A DNA stretch of 64,000 bases from Streptomyces rhizoryzae (GCF_023155275.1 NZ_JALMUV010000002.1:273348-337347), one strand, 5' to 3'; shown: positions 36,835 through 45,697, counted from the first letter of the stretch. The notes: generated by a model from the sequence alone, not told the origin. Program-made: numbers and translations.

Positions 36835-38184
36835 TCACTGGTCGCGGTACATCTCCGCCACCAGGAACGCCAGGTCCAGCGACTGGCTGCGGTTGAGCCG
36901 CGGGTCGCAGGCGGTCTCGTAGCGCTGGTGCAGGTCGTCGACGAAGATCTCGTCGCCGCCGCCCACGCACTCGGTGACGTCGTCACCGGTCAGCTCCACG
37001 TGGATGCCGCCCGGGTGGGTGCCCAGCCCCTTGTGGACCTCGAAGAAGCCCTTGACCTCGTCCAGCACGTCGTCGAAGCGGCGGGTCTTGTGGCCCGAGG
37101 CCGCCTCGAAGGTGTTGCCGTGCATCGGGTCGCAGATCCACACCACCTGGGCACCGGAGGCGGTGACCTTCTCCACCAGCTCGGGGAGCTTGGCGCGGAT
37201 CTTGTCCGCACCCATCCGGGTGATGAAGGTGAGCCGGCCGGGCTCGCGGTCCGGGTCGAGCCGGTCGATCAGCGTGAGCGCGTCCTCCGGCGTCGTCGTC
37301 GGGCCGAGCTTGACGCCGATCGGGTTGCGGATCCGGGAGGCGAACTCGATGTGCGCGCCGTCCAGCTGGCGGGTGCGCTCGCCGATCCAGACCATGTGGC
37401 CCGAGACGTCGTAGAGGTTCCCGGTGCGGGAGTCCACGCGGGTCAGCGCCGACTCGTAGTCCAGGATCAGCGCCTCGTGCGAGGAGTAGAACTCCACGGT
37501 CCGGAACTCCTCCGGGTCCACCCCGCAGGCGTTCATGAAGTTCATCGCGCGGTCGATCTCGCGCGCCAGCGCCTCGTACCGCTGGCCCGACGGCGAGGAC
37601 TTCACGAAGTCCTGGTTCCAGGCGTGCACCTGGCGCAGGTCGGCGTAGCCGCCGGTGGTGAAGGCGCGGACGAGGTTCAGCGTCGCCGCGGAGGCGTGGT
37701 ACATCCGCTTGAGCCGCTGCGGGTCCGGGATCCGGGCCTCGGGGGTGAACTCGAAGCCGTTGACCGAGTCGCCGCGGTAGGTCGGCAGGGTCACCCCGTC
37801 GCGGGTCTCGGTCGGCTTGGAGCGCGGCTTGCTGTACTGGCCGGCGATCCGGCCGACCTTGACCACCGGGACGGACCCGGCGTAGGTCAGGACGGCGCCC
37901 ATCTGGAGCAGCGTCTTGAGCTTGTTGCGGATGTGCTCGGCGGAGACGGCGTCGAACGCCTCCGCGCAGTCGCCGCCCTGAAGCAGGAACGCCTCACCTC
38001 GGGCGACCGCGCCCAGGCGCTCGCGCAGCTGGTCGCACTCGCCGGCGAAGACGAGCGGCGGATAGGACGTAAGCTCCGCGATCACATCGCGCAGAGCCTC
38101 GTGGTCCGGCCAGTCAGGCTGCTGCGCCGCGGGCAGGTCTCGCCAGGTGTTGCCACCGGCGTGGGTTTCAGCGTTCACGGTCAC
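36835..38184 (-). CDS. aroG: Class II (plant-type) DAHP synthase
   Basis: About 449 aa. First enzyme of the shikimate pathway (PEP + erythrose-4-phosphate). Class II motifs: LLQGGDCAEAFD (metal Cys), VKVGRIAGQYSKPRSKPTE, YRGDSVNGFEFTPEAR, FYSSHEALILDYE, HMVWIGERTRQLDGAHIEFASRIRNPIGVKLGP, VWICDPMHGNT and GGIHVELTGDDVTECVGG. Start is GTG at 38184; GTG 38178 is an alternative. TAATGT lies 7 nt upstream (leaderless). Divergent from the trp leader with a 93-nt gap, so two aromatic pathway genes share a control region. Confidence 0.93.
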   Translation of the reverse strand: MTVNAETHAGGNTWRDLPAAQQPDWPDHEALRDVIAELTSYPPLVFAGECDQLRERLGAVARGEAFLLQGGDCAEAFDAVSAEHIRNKLKTLLQMGAVLTYAGSVPVVKVGRIAGQYSKPRSKPTETRDGVTLPTYRGDSVNGFEFTPEARIPDPQRLKRMYHASAATLNLVRAFTTGGYADLRQVHAWNQDFVKSSPSGQRYEALAREIDRAMNFMNACGVDPEEFRTVEFYSSHEALILDYESALTRVDSRTGNLYDVSGHMVWIGERTRQLDGAHIEFASRIRNPIGVKLGPTTTPEDALTLIDRLDPDREPGRLTFITRMGADKIRAKLPELVEKVTASGAQVVWICDPMHGNTFEAASGHKTRRFDDVLDEVKGFFEVHKGLGTHPGGIHVELTGDDVTECVGGGDEIFVDDLHQRYETACDPRLNRSQSLDLAFLVAEMYRDQ

Positions 38185-38191
38185 ATCCCCC

Positions 38192-38197
38192 ACATTA
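38192..38197 (-). promoter_or_regulatory. -10 element of aroG
   Basis: TAATGT on the minus strand, 7 nt before GTG 38184; no ribosome binding site. Confidence 0.4.
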
Positions 38198-38264
38198 CGG
38201 GGTCCGGAAGGGGCACCCGTCCGCCATCCGGACTGTGAGACGCGCCGTGGGACGGGAGATCGGG

Positions 38265-38270
38265 TAGGGT
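38265..38270 (+). promoter_or_regulatory. -10 element of the trp leader
   Basis: TAGGGT 7 nt before the leader-peptide ATG 38278, implying that trpL is translated from a leaderless transcript. Confidence 0.5.
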
Positions 38271-38277
38271 GCCCGCC

Positions 38278-38340
38278 ATGCAGACGCGACCGGTCACGTA
38301 CCGGAACTGGTGGTGGACCGCCCAGCCGGCGGCCCACTGA
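38278..38340 (+). CDS. trpL: Trp leader peptide (TrpL)
   Basis: A 20-residue peptide, with three consecutive tryptophan codons at 38308-38316 (residues 11-13), followed by TGA at 38338. It precedes a 12-bp terminator hairpin and the anthranilate synthase gene. Ribosome stalling at the Trp codons when charged tRNA-Trp is scarce would favour an alternative structure and read-through. Attenuation of a fused anthranilate synthase gene is established in Streptomyces venezuelae. No Shine-Dalgarno sequence is visible. Confidence 0.9.
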   Translation: MQTRPVTYRNWWWTAQPAAH

Positions 38341-38362
38341 TTCGCGTACGCAGCCACGACCG

Positions 38363-38389
38363 CGAAGGCCGCCCGAGGGGCGGCCTTCG
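38363..38389 (+). terminator. trp attenuator terminator
   Basis: CGAAGGCCGCCC/GGGCGGCCTTCG, a perfect 12-bp stem with a 3-nt loop (probably opened to 5), 22 nt after the trpL stop and followed by TGTGT. It would stop transcription before trpEG when Trp is plentiful. Confidence 0.85.
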
Positions 38390-38433
38390 GTGTGTCCGCG
38401 GCCGTTCCTCCCCCCAGCTGGAAGGAACCCGCC

Positions 38434-40398
38434 ATGCACCGTGAGACCCCCGCCGACCCCGGGCCGGACGCCGCCGCCCTGGTCCGCCGGCTGCTCGACC
38501 CCGCCTGCCCGCCGTTCGCCCTGCTCCGCCGCCGCGCCCCCGGCCGGGACGCCGGCCTCGTGGAGGTGCTGATCGGCGAGGTCACCGAGGTCGAGCGGCT
38601 CGCCGACATCCCGCTGGGCGCGGGCGCGCCGGGCGCCCCGGTGACCGACGCGCTGGCCCTGGTGCCGTTCCGGCAGATCCGCGAGCGCGGTTTCCGGGCG
38701 CACGACGACGGCACGCCGCTGGCCGTGCTGCGCCCCGCCGAGTGCCACGAGGTGCCGCTGGACGCGCTGCTGGCGGCGCTGCCCGCGCACCCGGTGCGGG
38801 TCGGCGGCGGGGCGTTCGACGTGCCGGACACGGCGTACGCGGAGATCGTCCGGCGGGTCGTGCGGGACGAGATCGGCGCCGGGGAGGGCGCCAACTTCGT
38901 CATCCGCCGGACCTTCGAGGGCGAGCTCCCCGGCTTCTCGGCGGCCGACGCGCTGGCGCTGTTCCGGCGGCTGCTGGCCGGCGAGCGCGGGGCCTACTGG
39001 ACGTTCGTGGTGCACCGGCCCGGGCTGCGCACGCTGGTCGGCGCCAGCCCCGAGGTGCACGTCCGGATGACCGGCGGGACGGTCGTGATGAACCCGATCA
39101 GCGGGACCTACCGCTACCCCGCCGAGGGGCCCACCGCCGCGGGCCTGCTGGCGTTCCTCGGCGACCGCAAGGAGGTCGAGGAGCTGTCGATGGTGGTGGA
39201 CGAGGAACTGAAGATGATGTGCACCGTCGGCGACCGGGGCGGCGTGGTCGTCGGACCCCGGCTCAGGGAGATGGCGCACCTCGCGCACACCGAGTACGAG
39301 CTGCGCGGCCGCTCCACCCTGGACGTCCGGGAGGTGCTGAAGGAGACCATGTTCGCGGCCACCGTCACCGGCTCCCCCGTGCAGAACGCCTGCCGGGTCA
39401 TCGAGCGGCACGAGCCGGCCGGCCCCGGCGGGCGGGGCCGCGGCTACTACGCGGGCGCGCTCGCGCTGATCGGCCGGGACGCGCACGGGACGCAGACGCT
39501 GGACTCGCCGATCCTGATCCGCACCGCCGACATCGACGCGGGCGGGCGGCTGCGGGTCCCGGTCGGCGCGACCCTGGTGCGCGCCTCCGACCCGGACGGG
39601 GAGGTCGCCGAGACGCACGCCAAGGCCGCCGGGGTGCTCACCGCGCTGGGCATCCGGCCGGCGCCCGCGCGCCCGGCGGCCGGGCCGGCGCCGCGCCTGG
39701 CCGACGACCCGCGGGTGCGGGCCGCGCTGGACGCCCGCCGCGCCGACCTGGCGCCGTTCTGGCTGCGGATGCAGACCGCCGCGCCGGCCGCCGGCCCGGC
39801 GGCCGGACTGCGCGGTGACGCCCTGGTGATCGACGCCGAGGACACCTTCACCGCGATGCTGGCGCACCTGCTGCGCACCTCCGGGCTGACCGTGGCGGTG
39901 CGCCGCTACGACGAGCCCGGGCTGCGCGCGGCCGCCCTGGCGCACCGGGGCCCGGTGGTGCTCGGCCCCGGCCCGGGCGATCCGTCGGACGCCGCCGACC
40001 CCAAGATGCGCTTCCTGCGCGCGCTCGCCGCCGATCTGCTGGCCGGGCACCGGCACGGCCTGCTCGGGGTGTGCCTGGGCCACGAGCTGATCGCCGCGGA
40101 GCTGGGACTGCCGATCGTGCGCAAGGAGGTGCCGTTCCAGGGCGCCCAGGAGCGGATCGACTTCTTCGGGCGGTCCGAGACGGTGGGCTTCTACAACACC
40201 TTCACGGCCCGCTGCGACGACCGGACGGCGGCCGAACTGGCCATGCACCGCGTGGAGTTGAGCCGGGACGAGGCCACCGGCGAGGTGCACGCGCTGCGCG
40301 GTCCGGGCTTCGCCGGGGTGCAGTTCCACCCCGAGTCGGTGCTGACCCTGGACGGCGCCGCGGTCACCGCACAGCTGCTGGCAGCTGTCCTCGTGTGA
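38434..40398 (+). CDS. trpEG: Fused anthranilate synthase (TrpEG)
   Basis: About 654 aa fusing both subunits. TrpE-like chorismate domain in the first roughly 430 residues (NPISGTYRYPAEGP, VVDEELKMMCTVGDRGG, ELRGRSTLDVREVLKETMFAATVTGSP, GRGYYAGALALIGRD). TrpG-like glutamine amidotransferase from about 465 (GPGPGDPSD, nucleophile in LLGVCLGHELIAAE, His-Glu in GVQFHPESV). ATG 38434 has GGAAGGA. The trp leader marks it as tryptophan biosynthetic; without that context a PhzE-like role would be possible. The 3' end overlaps the convergent dehydrogenase gene by 35 nt. Confidence 0.92.
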   Translation: MHRETPADPGPDAAALVRRLLDPACPPFALLRRRAPGRDAGLVEVLIGEVTEVERLADIPLGAGAPGAPVTDALALVPFRQIRERGFRAHDDGTPLAVLRPAECHEVPLDALLAALPAHPVRVGGGAFDVPDTAYAEIVRRVVRDEIGAGEGANFVIRRTFEGELPGFSAADALALFRRLLAGERGAYWTFVVHRPGLRTLVGASPEVHVRMTGGTVVMNPISGTYRYPAEGPTAAGLLAFLGDRKEVEELSMVVDEELKMMCTVGDRGGVVVGPRLREMAHLAHTEYELRGRSTLDVREVLKETMFAATVTGSPVQNACRVIERHEPAGPGGRGRGYYAGALALIGRDAHGTQTLDSPILIRTADIDAGGRLRVPVGATLVRASDPDGEVAETHAKAAGVLTALGIRPAPARPAAGPAPRLADDPRVRAALDARRADLAPFWLRMQTAAPAAGPAAGLRGDALVIDAEDTFTAMLAHLLRTSGLTVAVRRYDEPGLRAAALAHRGPVVLGPGPGDPSDAADPKMRFLRALAADLLAGHRHGLLGVCLGHELIAAELGLPIVRKEVPFQGAQERIDFFGRSETVGFYNTFTARCDDRTAAELAMHRVELSRDEATGEVHALRGPGFAGVQFHPESVLTLDGAAVTAQLLAAVLV

Positions 40399-41380
40399 CC
40401 AGCATGTGCTCGTTGGAGCGGCCGGCCAGATGGTCCTCCACGTTGACCACGGTGGTGGCGACGATCTGGCCGACCGCCTCCCGGGTGAAGTACGCCTGGT
40501 GCGAGGTGACCAGCACGTTCGCGAAGGTCATCAGCCGGGCCAGGACGTCGTCGCCGATGACGTCCATGGACTTGTCGTAGGAGAACAGCCCGGCCTCCTC
40601 CTCGTAGACGTCCAGGCCGACGCCGGCGAGCCGGCCGGCCTTGAGCGTCTCGACCAGTGCGGCGGTGTCGATCAGGCCGCCGCGGCTGGAGTTGACCAGC
40701 AGGGCGTCGTCCTTCATGGCGGCCAGCGCGGCGGCGTCCACCAGGTGCCGGGTCTCCGGCGTCAGCGGGACGTGCAGGCTGACCAGGTCGGCCTCGGCGA
40801 ACAGCTGCTCCCTGGGCACGTAGCGCATACCCAGGGTCAGGCACTCGGGGTTCTCGGTGAGGTCCCAGCCCAGCAGCCGCATGCCGAAGCCGTGGGCGAT
40901 GCGGGTGAAGGCGGTGCCGATCCGGCCGGTGCCGACCACCCCGACCGTCCGGCCGTGCAGATCGCGGCCCATCAGCCCGTCCAGCCGGAAGTCGAAGTTC
41001 CGGGTGCGCTGGGCGGCCGGGACCAGCCGCCGGTTCACCGCCAGCGCCAGCAACCAGGCGAACTCCGCGACCGCGTAGGGCGAGTAGACGGAGACCCGGC
41101 CGATGGTCATGCCGAGGTCGGCCGCGGCCTCCAGGTCGATGTTGTTGAAGCCCGTGGAGCGCTGGGCGGCCATCTTGGTACCGCCGGCCGCGAGGGTCTG
41201 TAGGACCTCGGCGCTCAGGTCGTCGTTGACGCTGGTGGAGACGACCTCGTAGCCGTGGGCCAGGGGGGCGGTGTCGCGGTCGAGGCAGAAGTCCAGGCAG
41301 CGGACCTGGTGGCGGCCCTCGAACGCGCCCTCCAGGAGTGGCCGTTCGTCCGCCTGGACGCCAAAGGCGACGATTTCCAC
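40364..41380 (-). CDS. D-isomer-specific 2-hydroxyacid dehydrogenase (D-lactate dehydrogenase-like)
   Basis: About 338 aa. NAD-binding motif VGVVGTGRIGTAFTRIAHGFGMRLLGWD (about 145-172). Substrate/NAD residues STGFNNIDLEAA, catalytic Arg region LLVNSSRGGLIDTAAL, and the catalytic His in VLVTSHQAYFTREA. The H-x-A/Y pattern SHQAYFT and the N-terminal SVND are typical of D-LDH/VanH-type members. GTG 41380 follows GGAGGGG at 6 nt. Likely a fermentative D-lactate enzyme. Convergently overlaps trpEG. Confidence 0.88.
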   Translation of the reverse strand: MEIVAFGVQADERPLLEGAFEGRHQVRCLDFCLDRDTAPLAHGYEVVSTSVNDDLSAEVLQTLAAGGTKMAAQRSTGFNNIDLEAAADLGMTIGRVSVYSPYAVAEFAWLLALAVNRRLVPAAQRTRNFDFRLDGLMGRDLHGRTVGVVGTGRIGTAFTRIAHGFGMRLLGWDLTENPECLTLGMRYVPREQLFAEADLVSLHVPLTPETRHLVDAAALAAMKDDALLVNSSRGGLIDTAALVETLKAGRLAGVGLDVYEEEAGLFSYDKSMDVIGDDVLARLMTFANVLVTSHQAYFTREAVGQIVATTVVNVEDHLAGRSNEHMLVTRGQLPAAVR

Positions 41381-41446
41381 GTTCCCCTCCGCTTCTCACG
41401 ACCGGCGGAACCCGGACGCAGCAATTGACCGGATTTGTCGCGTATG

Positions 41447-41452
41447 AGTATA
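41447..41452 (-). promoter_or_regulatory. -10 element upstream of the dehydrogenase
   Basis: TATACT on the minus strand, about 66 nt before GTG 41380, in a locally AT-rich stretch. No clear -35. Confidence 0.35.
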
Positions 41453-41490
41453 CGGATCACCGGTCCGGAGCCATCGCCCGGGAGGGGTGG

Positions 41491-42519
41491 CTAGCCGAAG
41501 AAGACGCCCGCCTCGGCATAGAGCGCCGGATCGACCGTCTTCAGCTTGGCGGTCGCCTCGGTGAGCGGCACCCGGACGATGTCGGTGCCGCGCAGCGCGA
41601 CCATCGTCCCGAAGGCGGCGTCCCGGACCGCGTCGATGGCGTGCAGCCCGAAGCGGGTGGCCAGCCAGCGGTCGAAGGCGCTGGGGGTGCCGCCGCGCTG
41701 GGTGTGGCCGAGGACGGTGGTCCGGGCCTCCTTCCCGGTGCGCTGCTCGATCTCCTTGGCCAGCCACTCGCCGACGCCGGAGAGCCGGACGTGGCCGAAG
41801 GAGTCGGTGCTGCCGTCCTTGAGCACCATCTCGCCGTCCTTGGGCATGGCACCCTCGGCGACCACCACGATCGGCGCGTAGCTGGCCTTGAAGCGGGACT
41901 CGATCCAGCGGCAGACCTGCTCGACGTCGAAGCGCTGCTCCGGGATGAGGACGACGTTGGCGCCGCCGGCCAGGCCGGAGTGCAGCGCGATCCAGCCGGC
42001 GTGCCGGCCCATCACCTCCACCACCAGCACCCGCATATGCGATTCGGCGGTGGTGTGCAGCCGGTCGATGGCCTCGGTGGCGACGCCGACGGCGGTGTCG
42101 AAGCCGAAGGTGTAGTCGGTGGCCGAGAGGTCGTTGTCGATGGTCTTGGGCACGCCGACGCAGGGCACGCCGTACTCGTCGTGGAGCCGGGCGGCGACGC
42201 CGAGGGTGTCCTCGCCGCCGATCGCGATCAGCGCGTCGGTCTCGTGCTTGGCGAGCGTCTCCTTGATCCGGCGGACCCCGTCCTCCTCCTTGAAGGGGTT
42301 GGTCCGCGACGAGCCGAGGATGGTGCCGCCGCGCGGCAGGATGCCGCGCACCGCGGGGATGTCCAGCCGTACGGTGACGTTCTTCAGCGGACCGCGCCAG
42401 CCGTCCCGGAATCCGACGAAGTCGTATCCGTACTCCTGGGTGCCCTTGCGGACGATGCCCCTGATCACCGCGTTCAGACCCGGGCAGTCGCCGCCGCCGG
42501 TCAGTACTCCGACCCGCAT
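41491..42519 (-). CDS. pfkA: 6-phosphofructokinase with pyrophosphate-type active-site residues
   Basis: About 342 aa. Starts MRVGVLTGGGDCPGLNAVIRG, with the family motifs GGTILGSSRTNP, GGEDTLGVAA (101-110), PKTIDNDL (124-131), EVMGRHAGWIAL and LGHTQRGGTPSAFDR. The residue after GGE is Asp104 and the base-binding position is Lys125, the D/K combination associated with PPi-dependent enzymes; ATP enzymes have Gly at the first and usually the second site. Phosphorylates (or reversibly with PPi) fructose-6-phosphate. ATG 42519 with AAGGTGAAG upstream. Streptomycetes have several paralogues. Confidence 0.92.
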   Translation of the reverse strand: MRVGVLTGGGDCPGLNAVIRGIVRKGTQEYGYDFVGFRDGWRGPLKNVTVRLDIPAVRGILPRGGTILGSSRTNPFKEEDGVRRIKETLAKHETDALIAIGGEDTLGVAARLHDEYGVPCVGVPKTIDNDLSATDYTFGFDTAVGVATEAIDRLHTTAESHMRVLVVEVMGRHAGWIALHSGLAGGANVVLIPEQRFDVEQVCRWIESRFKASYAPIVVVAEGAMPKDGEMVLKDGSTDSFGHVRLSGVGEWLAKEIEQRTGKEARTTVLGHTQRGGTPSAFDRWLATRFGLHAIDAVRDAAFGTMVALRGTDIVRVPLTEATAKLKTVDPALYAEAGVFFG

Positions 42520-42708
42520 TGCTTCACCTTCATCCCGTCCGTGGCCGCCGTACGGCCGTCCTTGAGCTGACGGCGGTCACGCTAATGGTGAGCTGGGTCA
42601 CTCCCGGCGGCCACGGAGGCCGACTCCCCTGCCCGGCAAGGGAGTTGACGCGAGGCGTTCACCCGTACGAGCGGCGGCGCGCGGGCCGGGACGGGCCCGG
42701 GCGCGGCG

Positions 42709-43389
42709 TCAGACGCCGTCCAGGCCGCGCTCTATCGCGTACCGGACCAGCTCGACGCGGTTGTGCAGCTGGAGCTTGCCGAGGGTGTTCTGGACGTGGT
42801 TCTGCACCGTGCGGTGCGAGATGACCAGCCGCTCGGCGATCTGCTTGTAGGAGAGGCCCTTGGCGACCAGGCGCAGTACCTCGGTCTCGCGCTCGGTCAG
42901 CCGGGGGGCGCCGGGCTCGTCGGCGGCCGCGGGGGCCGGCTCGGTCGCCAGCCGGCGGTACTCGCCGAGGACCAGACCGGCCAGGCCCGGGGTGAACACC
43001 GGGTCGCCGGCGGCGGTCCGGCGGACCGCGTCGAGCAGTTCCTCGGTGCTGGCCGACTTCAGCAGATAGCCGGTGGCGCCGGACTTCACCGCCTCCAGGA
43101 CGTCGGCGTGCTCACCGCTGGCGGAGAGCACCAGGACCCGCGGCGAGGGGTCGGCGCCGACCAGTTCCTTGCACACCTGGACACCGGGCAGGCCGGGGAG
43201 GTTGAGGTCCAGCACCAGGACGTCGGGGGCCGTCGCCTGCGCCCGGCGCACCGCCTGGAGCCCGTCCCCGGCCGTGGCCACCACCTCGAACCCGGCCTCC
43301 GCCAGATCCCGGGCGACCGCGTCCCGCCACATCGGGTGGTCGTCGACCACCATGACCCGCAGGCCCCGCTCCCCGTCGGCCCCGCTCAT
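42709..43389 (-). CDS. NarL/LuxR-type response regulator
   Basis: About 226 aa. Receiver: acidic pair DD16-17, phospho-acceptor D61 in VLVLDLNLPGLPG, Thr/Ser in VLSASG and Lys in YLLKSAS. C-terminal LuxR HTH: LTERETEVLRLVAKGLSYKQIAERLVISHRTVQNHVQNTLGKL. ATG 43389 overlaps the sensor kinase stop as ATGA, so the pair is translationally coupled. Resembles the MacR-like class of Streptomyces regulators (inference from the partner kinase). Confidence 0.93.
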   Translation of the reverse strand: MSGADGERGLRVMVVDDHPMWRDAVARDLAEAGFEVVATAGDGLQAVRRAQATAPDVLVLDLNLPGLPGVQVCKELVGADPSPRVLVLSASGEHADVLEAVKSGATGYLLKSASTEELLDAVRRTAAGDPVFTPGLAGLVLGEYRRLATEPAPAAADEPGAPRLTERETEVLRLVAKGLSYKQIAERLVISHRTVQNHVQNTLGKLQLHNRVELVRYAIERGLDGV

Positions 43390-44690
43390 GCGCGCGCCCT
43401 CCCCCGTCGTCCGCCCTCGGGCGCGATGCCCTTGGGAACCTTCAGCTCCACTTCGGTGCCCTGGCCCGGGACCGAGATCCACTCGGCGCTGCCGCCCAGC
43501 TCGCGCAGCCGGCCGCGGATCGACAGCGCCACCCCGAGGCGGCCCTCGCGCTCGGCCGCGGCGAGCCGCCCCTCGGGAATGCCGGGGCCCTCGTCGCGCA
43601 CCGTCACGATCACCGCGTCCGCTTCGTCCTCCACCAGGATCCACGCGCGGGCGCCGGCCCCCACGTGCACCCGGACATTGTCCACCGCGGCACTGACAGC
43701 GGCGGCCAGTTCGGCGGCCGCGGCGGCCGGCAGCTCGACCGGCGCACCGGGCCCGGACACCGTCACCCCGGCACCGGCGTGCGGGGTGAGCAGCGCCAGC
43801 AGGTCGCAGGACCCGCCGCCGTGCGGCGCGGCCGGCCGGACGGGGGCCGCCGGGGCGGCCGCGCCGGACCCGTCCACCCCGGTGCCCGCCGGCGCCGCGG
43901 CCCGCTGCCGGGGCACCAGCCCGCCGGACACCAGGGTGCGCAGCGCCACCTCCTGCTCGCCCGCCATCCGGCCCAGCTCCGCCGCCTCGCCGCCGATCGC
44001 CGCCCCGCGCCGCTGCACCATGGCCAGCACCTGGAGCACGCTGTCGTGGATGTCGCGGGCCAGCCGCTCCCGCTCCCGGGTGGCGGCCTCGATCTGTAGA
44101 GCGCGGGCCAGGGTGCGCTCACTGGCCCGGGCCACCTCGACGACGTAGCCGATGGCGACGCTGGCCACCCACACCAGCACCACGTTGTGGACGGTGTCCC
44201 GGGCCAGTTCCTGGCGCTCGACGAGGTTGGCCGCCGCCACGACGGTGGAGGCCACCGCCGCCCACCGCCAGCCGCCCTTGATGGCGAAGCCCAGGACGGC
44301 ACCCGCGGTCCAGATGGACGGCAGCGTCGGCGCGCCGCCCATGATGCGGGCCTGGGTGTCGACGACGTAGGTCAGCAGGATGCCGCCGACCGCCAGGCCG
44401 AGGTCGGCGAGCAGGAACCGCCGGGTGCAGCGTTCGGCGGACGTGGTGCGGCGCCAGGTCAGCGCCGTCCAGAGGGTGAGCAGCGCCATGTAGGCGGCGG
44501 CGACCGGCGGGTGCGCGTAGCGGTCGTAGGACAGGGCGCACAGGACCAGCGCGTAGAGCAGCGTCAGCACGCGGTAGCCGGTGAGCGCACGCCACAGCGG
44601 CAGCTCGACGGACATCCGCAGGACCTTCGGGCCCCGGCCGGCCGGGCCGCCGCCCGTGGTCCGTACGTCGTGCATCTCGGCATCGCTCAT
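43386..44690 (-). CDS. MacS-like sensor histidine kinase (DUF5931)
   Basis: About 434 aa. Four to six membrane segments in the first 180 residues (YRVLTLLYALVLCALSYD, AAAYMALLTLWTALTW, LLADLGLAVGGILLTYVV, AVLGFAIKGGWRWAAV and VVLVWVASVAIGYVVEV). The HisKA_3 phosphorylation site is in RERLARDIHDSVLQVLAMVQ (His about 214). An Ala/Pro-rich insert follows, then the ATPase domain with AVDNVRVHVG and DEGPGIPEG. ATG 44690 is preferred; GTG 44702 four codons earlier is equally open. Signal unknown. Confidence 0.88.
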   Translation of the reverse strand: MSDAEMHDVRTTGGGPAGRGPKVLRMSVELPLWRALTGYRVLTLLYALVLCALSYDRYAHPPVAAAYMALLTLWTALTWRRTTSAERCTRRFLLADLGLAVGGILLTYVVDTQARIMGGAPTLPSIWTAGAVLGFAIKGGWRWAAVASTVVAAANLVERQELARDTVHNVVLVWVASVAIGYVVEVARASERTLARALQIEAATRERERLARDIHDSVLQVLAMVQRRGAAIGGEAAELGRMAGEQEVALRTLVSGGLVPRQRAAAPAGTGVDGSGAAAPAAPVRPAAPHGGGSCDLLALLTPHAGAGVTVSGPGAPVELPAAAAAELAAAVSAAVDNVRVHVGAGARAWILVEDEADAVIVTVRDEGPGIPEGRLAAAEREGRLGVALSIRGRLRELGGSAEWISVPGQGTEVELKVPKGIAPEGGRRGRARA

Positions 44691-44787
44691 GCCGGCCCCC
44701 ACCCCTCACCGGACACCGCCCCGGCCCCCGGTCTCGGCTCGTCGGTCCCCTGCCGTCCCGGCCGCGCGGCCGGCCGGTCCGGTGGTC

Positions 44788-45510
44788 CTACGCCTCTGCC
44801 TTCTTCTGCGCCTCGGCGGCCTTGGCCGCCTCCGCGATCTGCCGCTTGGCCGCGGTCGCGTAGATGTCGACGTACTCCTGCCCGGAGAGCTTCATGATCT
44901 CGTACATCACCTCGTCGGTGATCGAGCGCAGGATGTAGCGGTCGCCCTCCATGCCCTGGTAGCGGCTGAAGTCCAGCGGCTTGCCGATCCGGATGCCGGG
45001 CCGGATCATCTTCGGCAGGATCTTGCCGGGCGGCTGCACCTTCTCGGTGTCGATCATCGCGACCGGGATGACCGGCGCCCCGGTGGCCAGCGCCACCCGC
45101 GCCAGACCGCCCGGCTTGCCGCGGTAGAGCCGCCCGTCCGGGGAGCGGGTGCCCTCCGGGTAGATGCCGAACAGCTCACCGCGCTCCAGCACCTCGATGC
45201 CGCTCTTGATGGCCGCCTCGCCCGCGCCGCGGGCCCCCGAGCGGTCCACCGGCAGCTGCCCCACGCCCTTGAAGAACGCGGCGGTCAGCTTGCCCTTCAC
45301 CCCTGGGGAGGTGAAGTACTCCGCCTTGGCGATGAAGGTGACCTTGCGGTCCAGGACCGCGGGCAGGAAGAACGAGTCCGAGAAGGACAGGTGGTTGCTG
45401 GCGAGGATCGCCGGACCCTCGGCGGGAACGTTCTCGATGCCTTCCACCCACGGACGGAACGCGAGCCTGAGCGGACCGCCGATGGAAAACTTCATTGCGC
45501 CGTAGATCAA
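44788..45510 (-). CDS. 1-acyl-glycerol-3-phosphate acyltransferase family protein
   Basis: About 240 aa. PlsC acyltransferase motifs: catalytic SNHLSFSDSFFLP (H-x4-D), FFKGVGQLPVDR, and the phosphate site IYPEGTRSPDGRLYRGKPG, then VIPVAMIDTE. A Lys/Ala-rich C-terminus follows. The start is TTG 45510: AGGAGG lies exactly 7 nt upstream of it, whereas the ATG at 45495 has none at proper spacing. Makes phosphatidic acid or acylates a related glycolipid; M. tuberculosis Rv2182c is the positional counterpart (from memory). Confidence 0.9.
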   Translation of the reverse strand: MIYGAMKFSIGGPLRLAFRPWVEGIENVPAEGPAILASNHLSFSDSFFLPAVLDRKVTFIAKAEYFTSPGVKGKLTAAFFKGVGQLPVDRSGARGAGEAAIKSGIEVLERGELFGIYPEGTRSPDGRLYRGKPGGLARVALATGAPVIPVAMIDTEKVQPPGKILPKMIRPGIRIGKPLDFSRYQGMEGDRYILRSITDEVMYEIMKLSGQEYVDIYATAAKRQIAEAAKAAEAQKKAEA

Positions 45511-45697
45511 CCGACTGCCTCCTGTGTCTGACGCACTGACCTTAACCCCCTCGCGGCGCGCGGGGGGCCGCAGCCGGCCAGGAGACCGCCCGCCGGTCCC
45601 GCCCCGCCGCTCCCGGCACCCTCGGCCCTACCCCGGCGCGGTCACTTTGCGTACCCTGAGGTCACCGTCAGCCCTTTGAAGCGATCGGAGTCCCCCG

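Noticed and set aside
38434..40398. Phenazine-type PhzE instead of anthranilate synthase
   Set aside because: A trp leader with three Trp codons precedes it and no phenazine genes are near.
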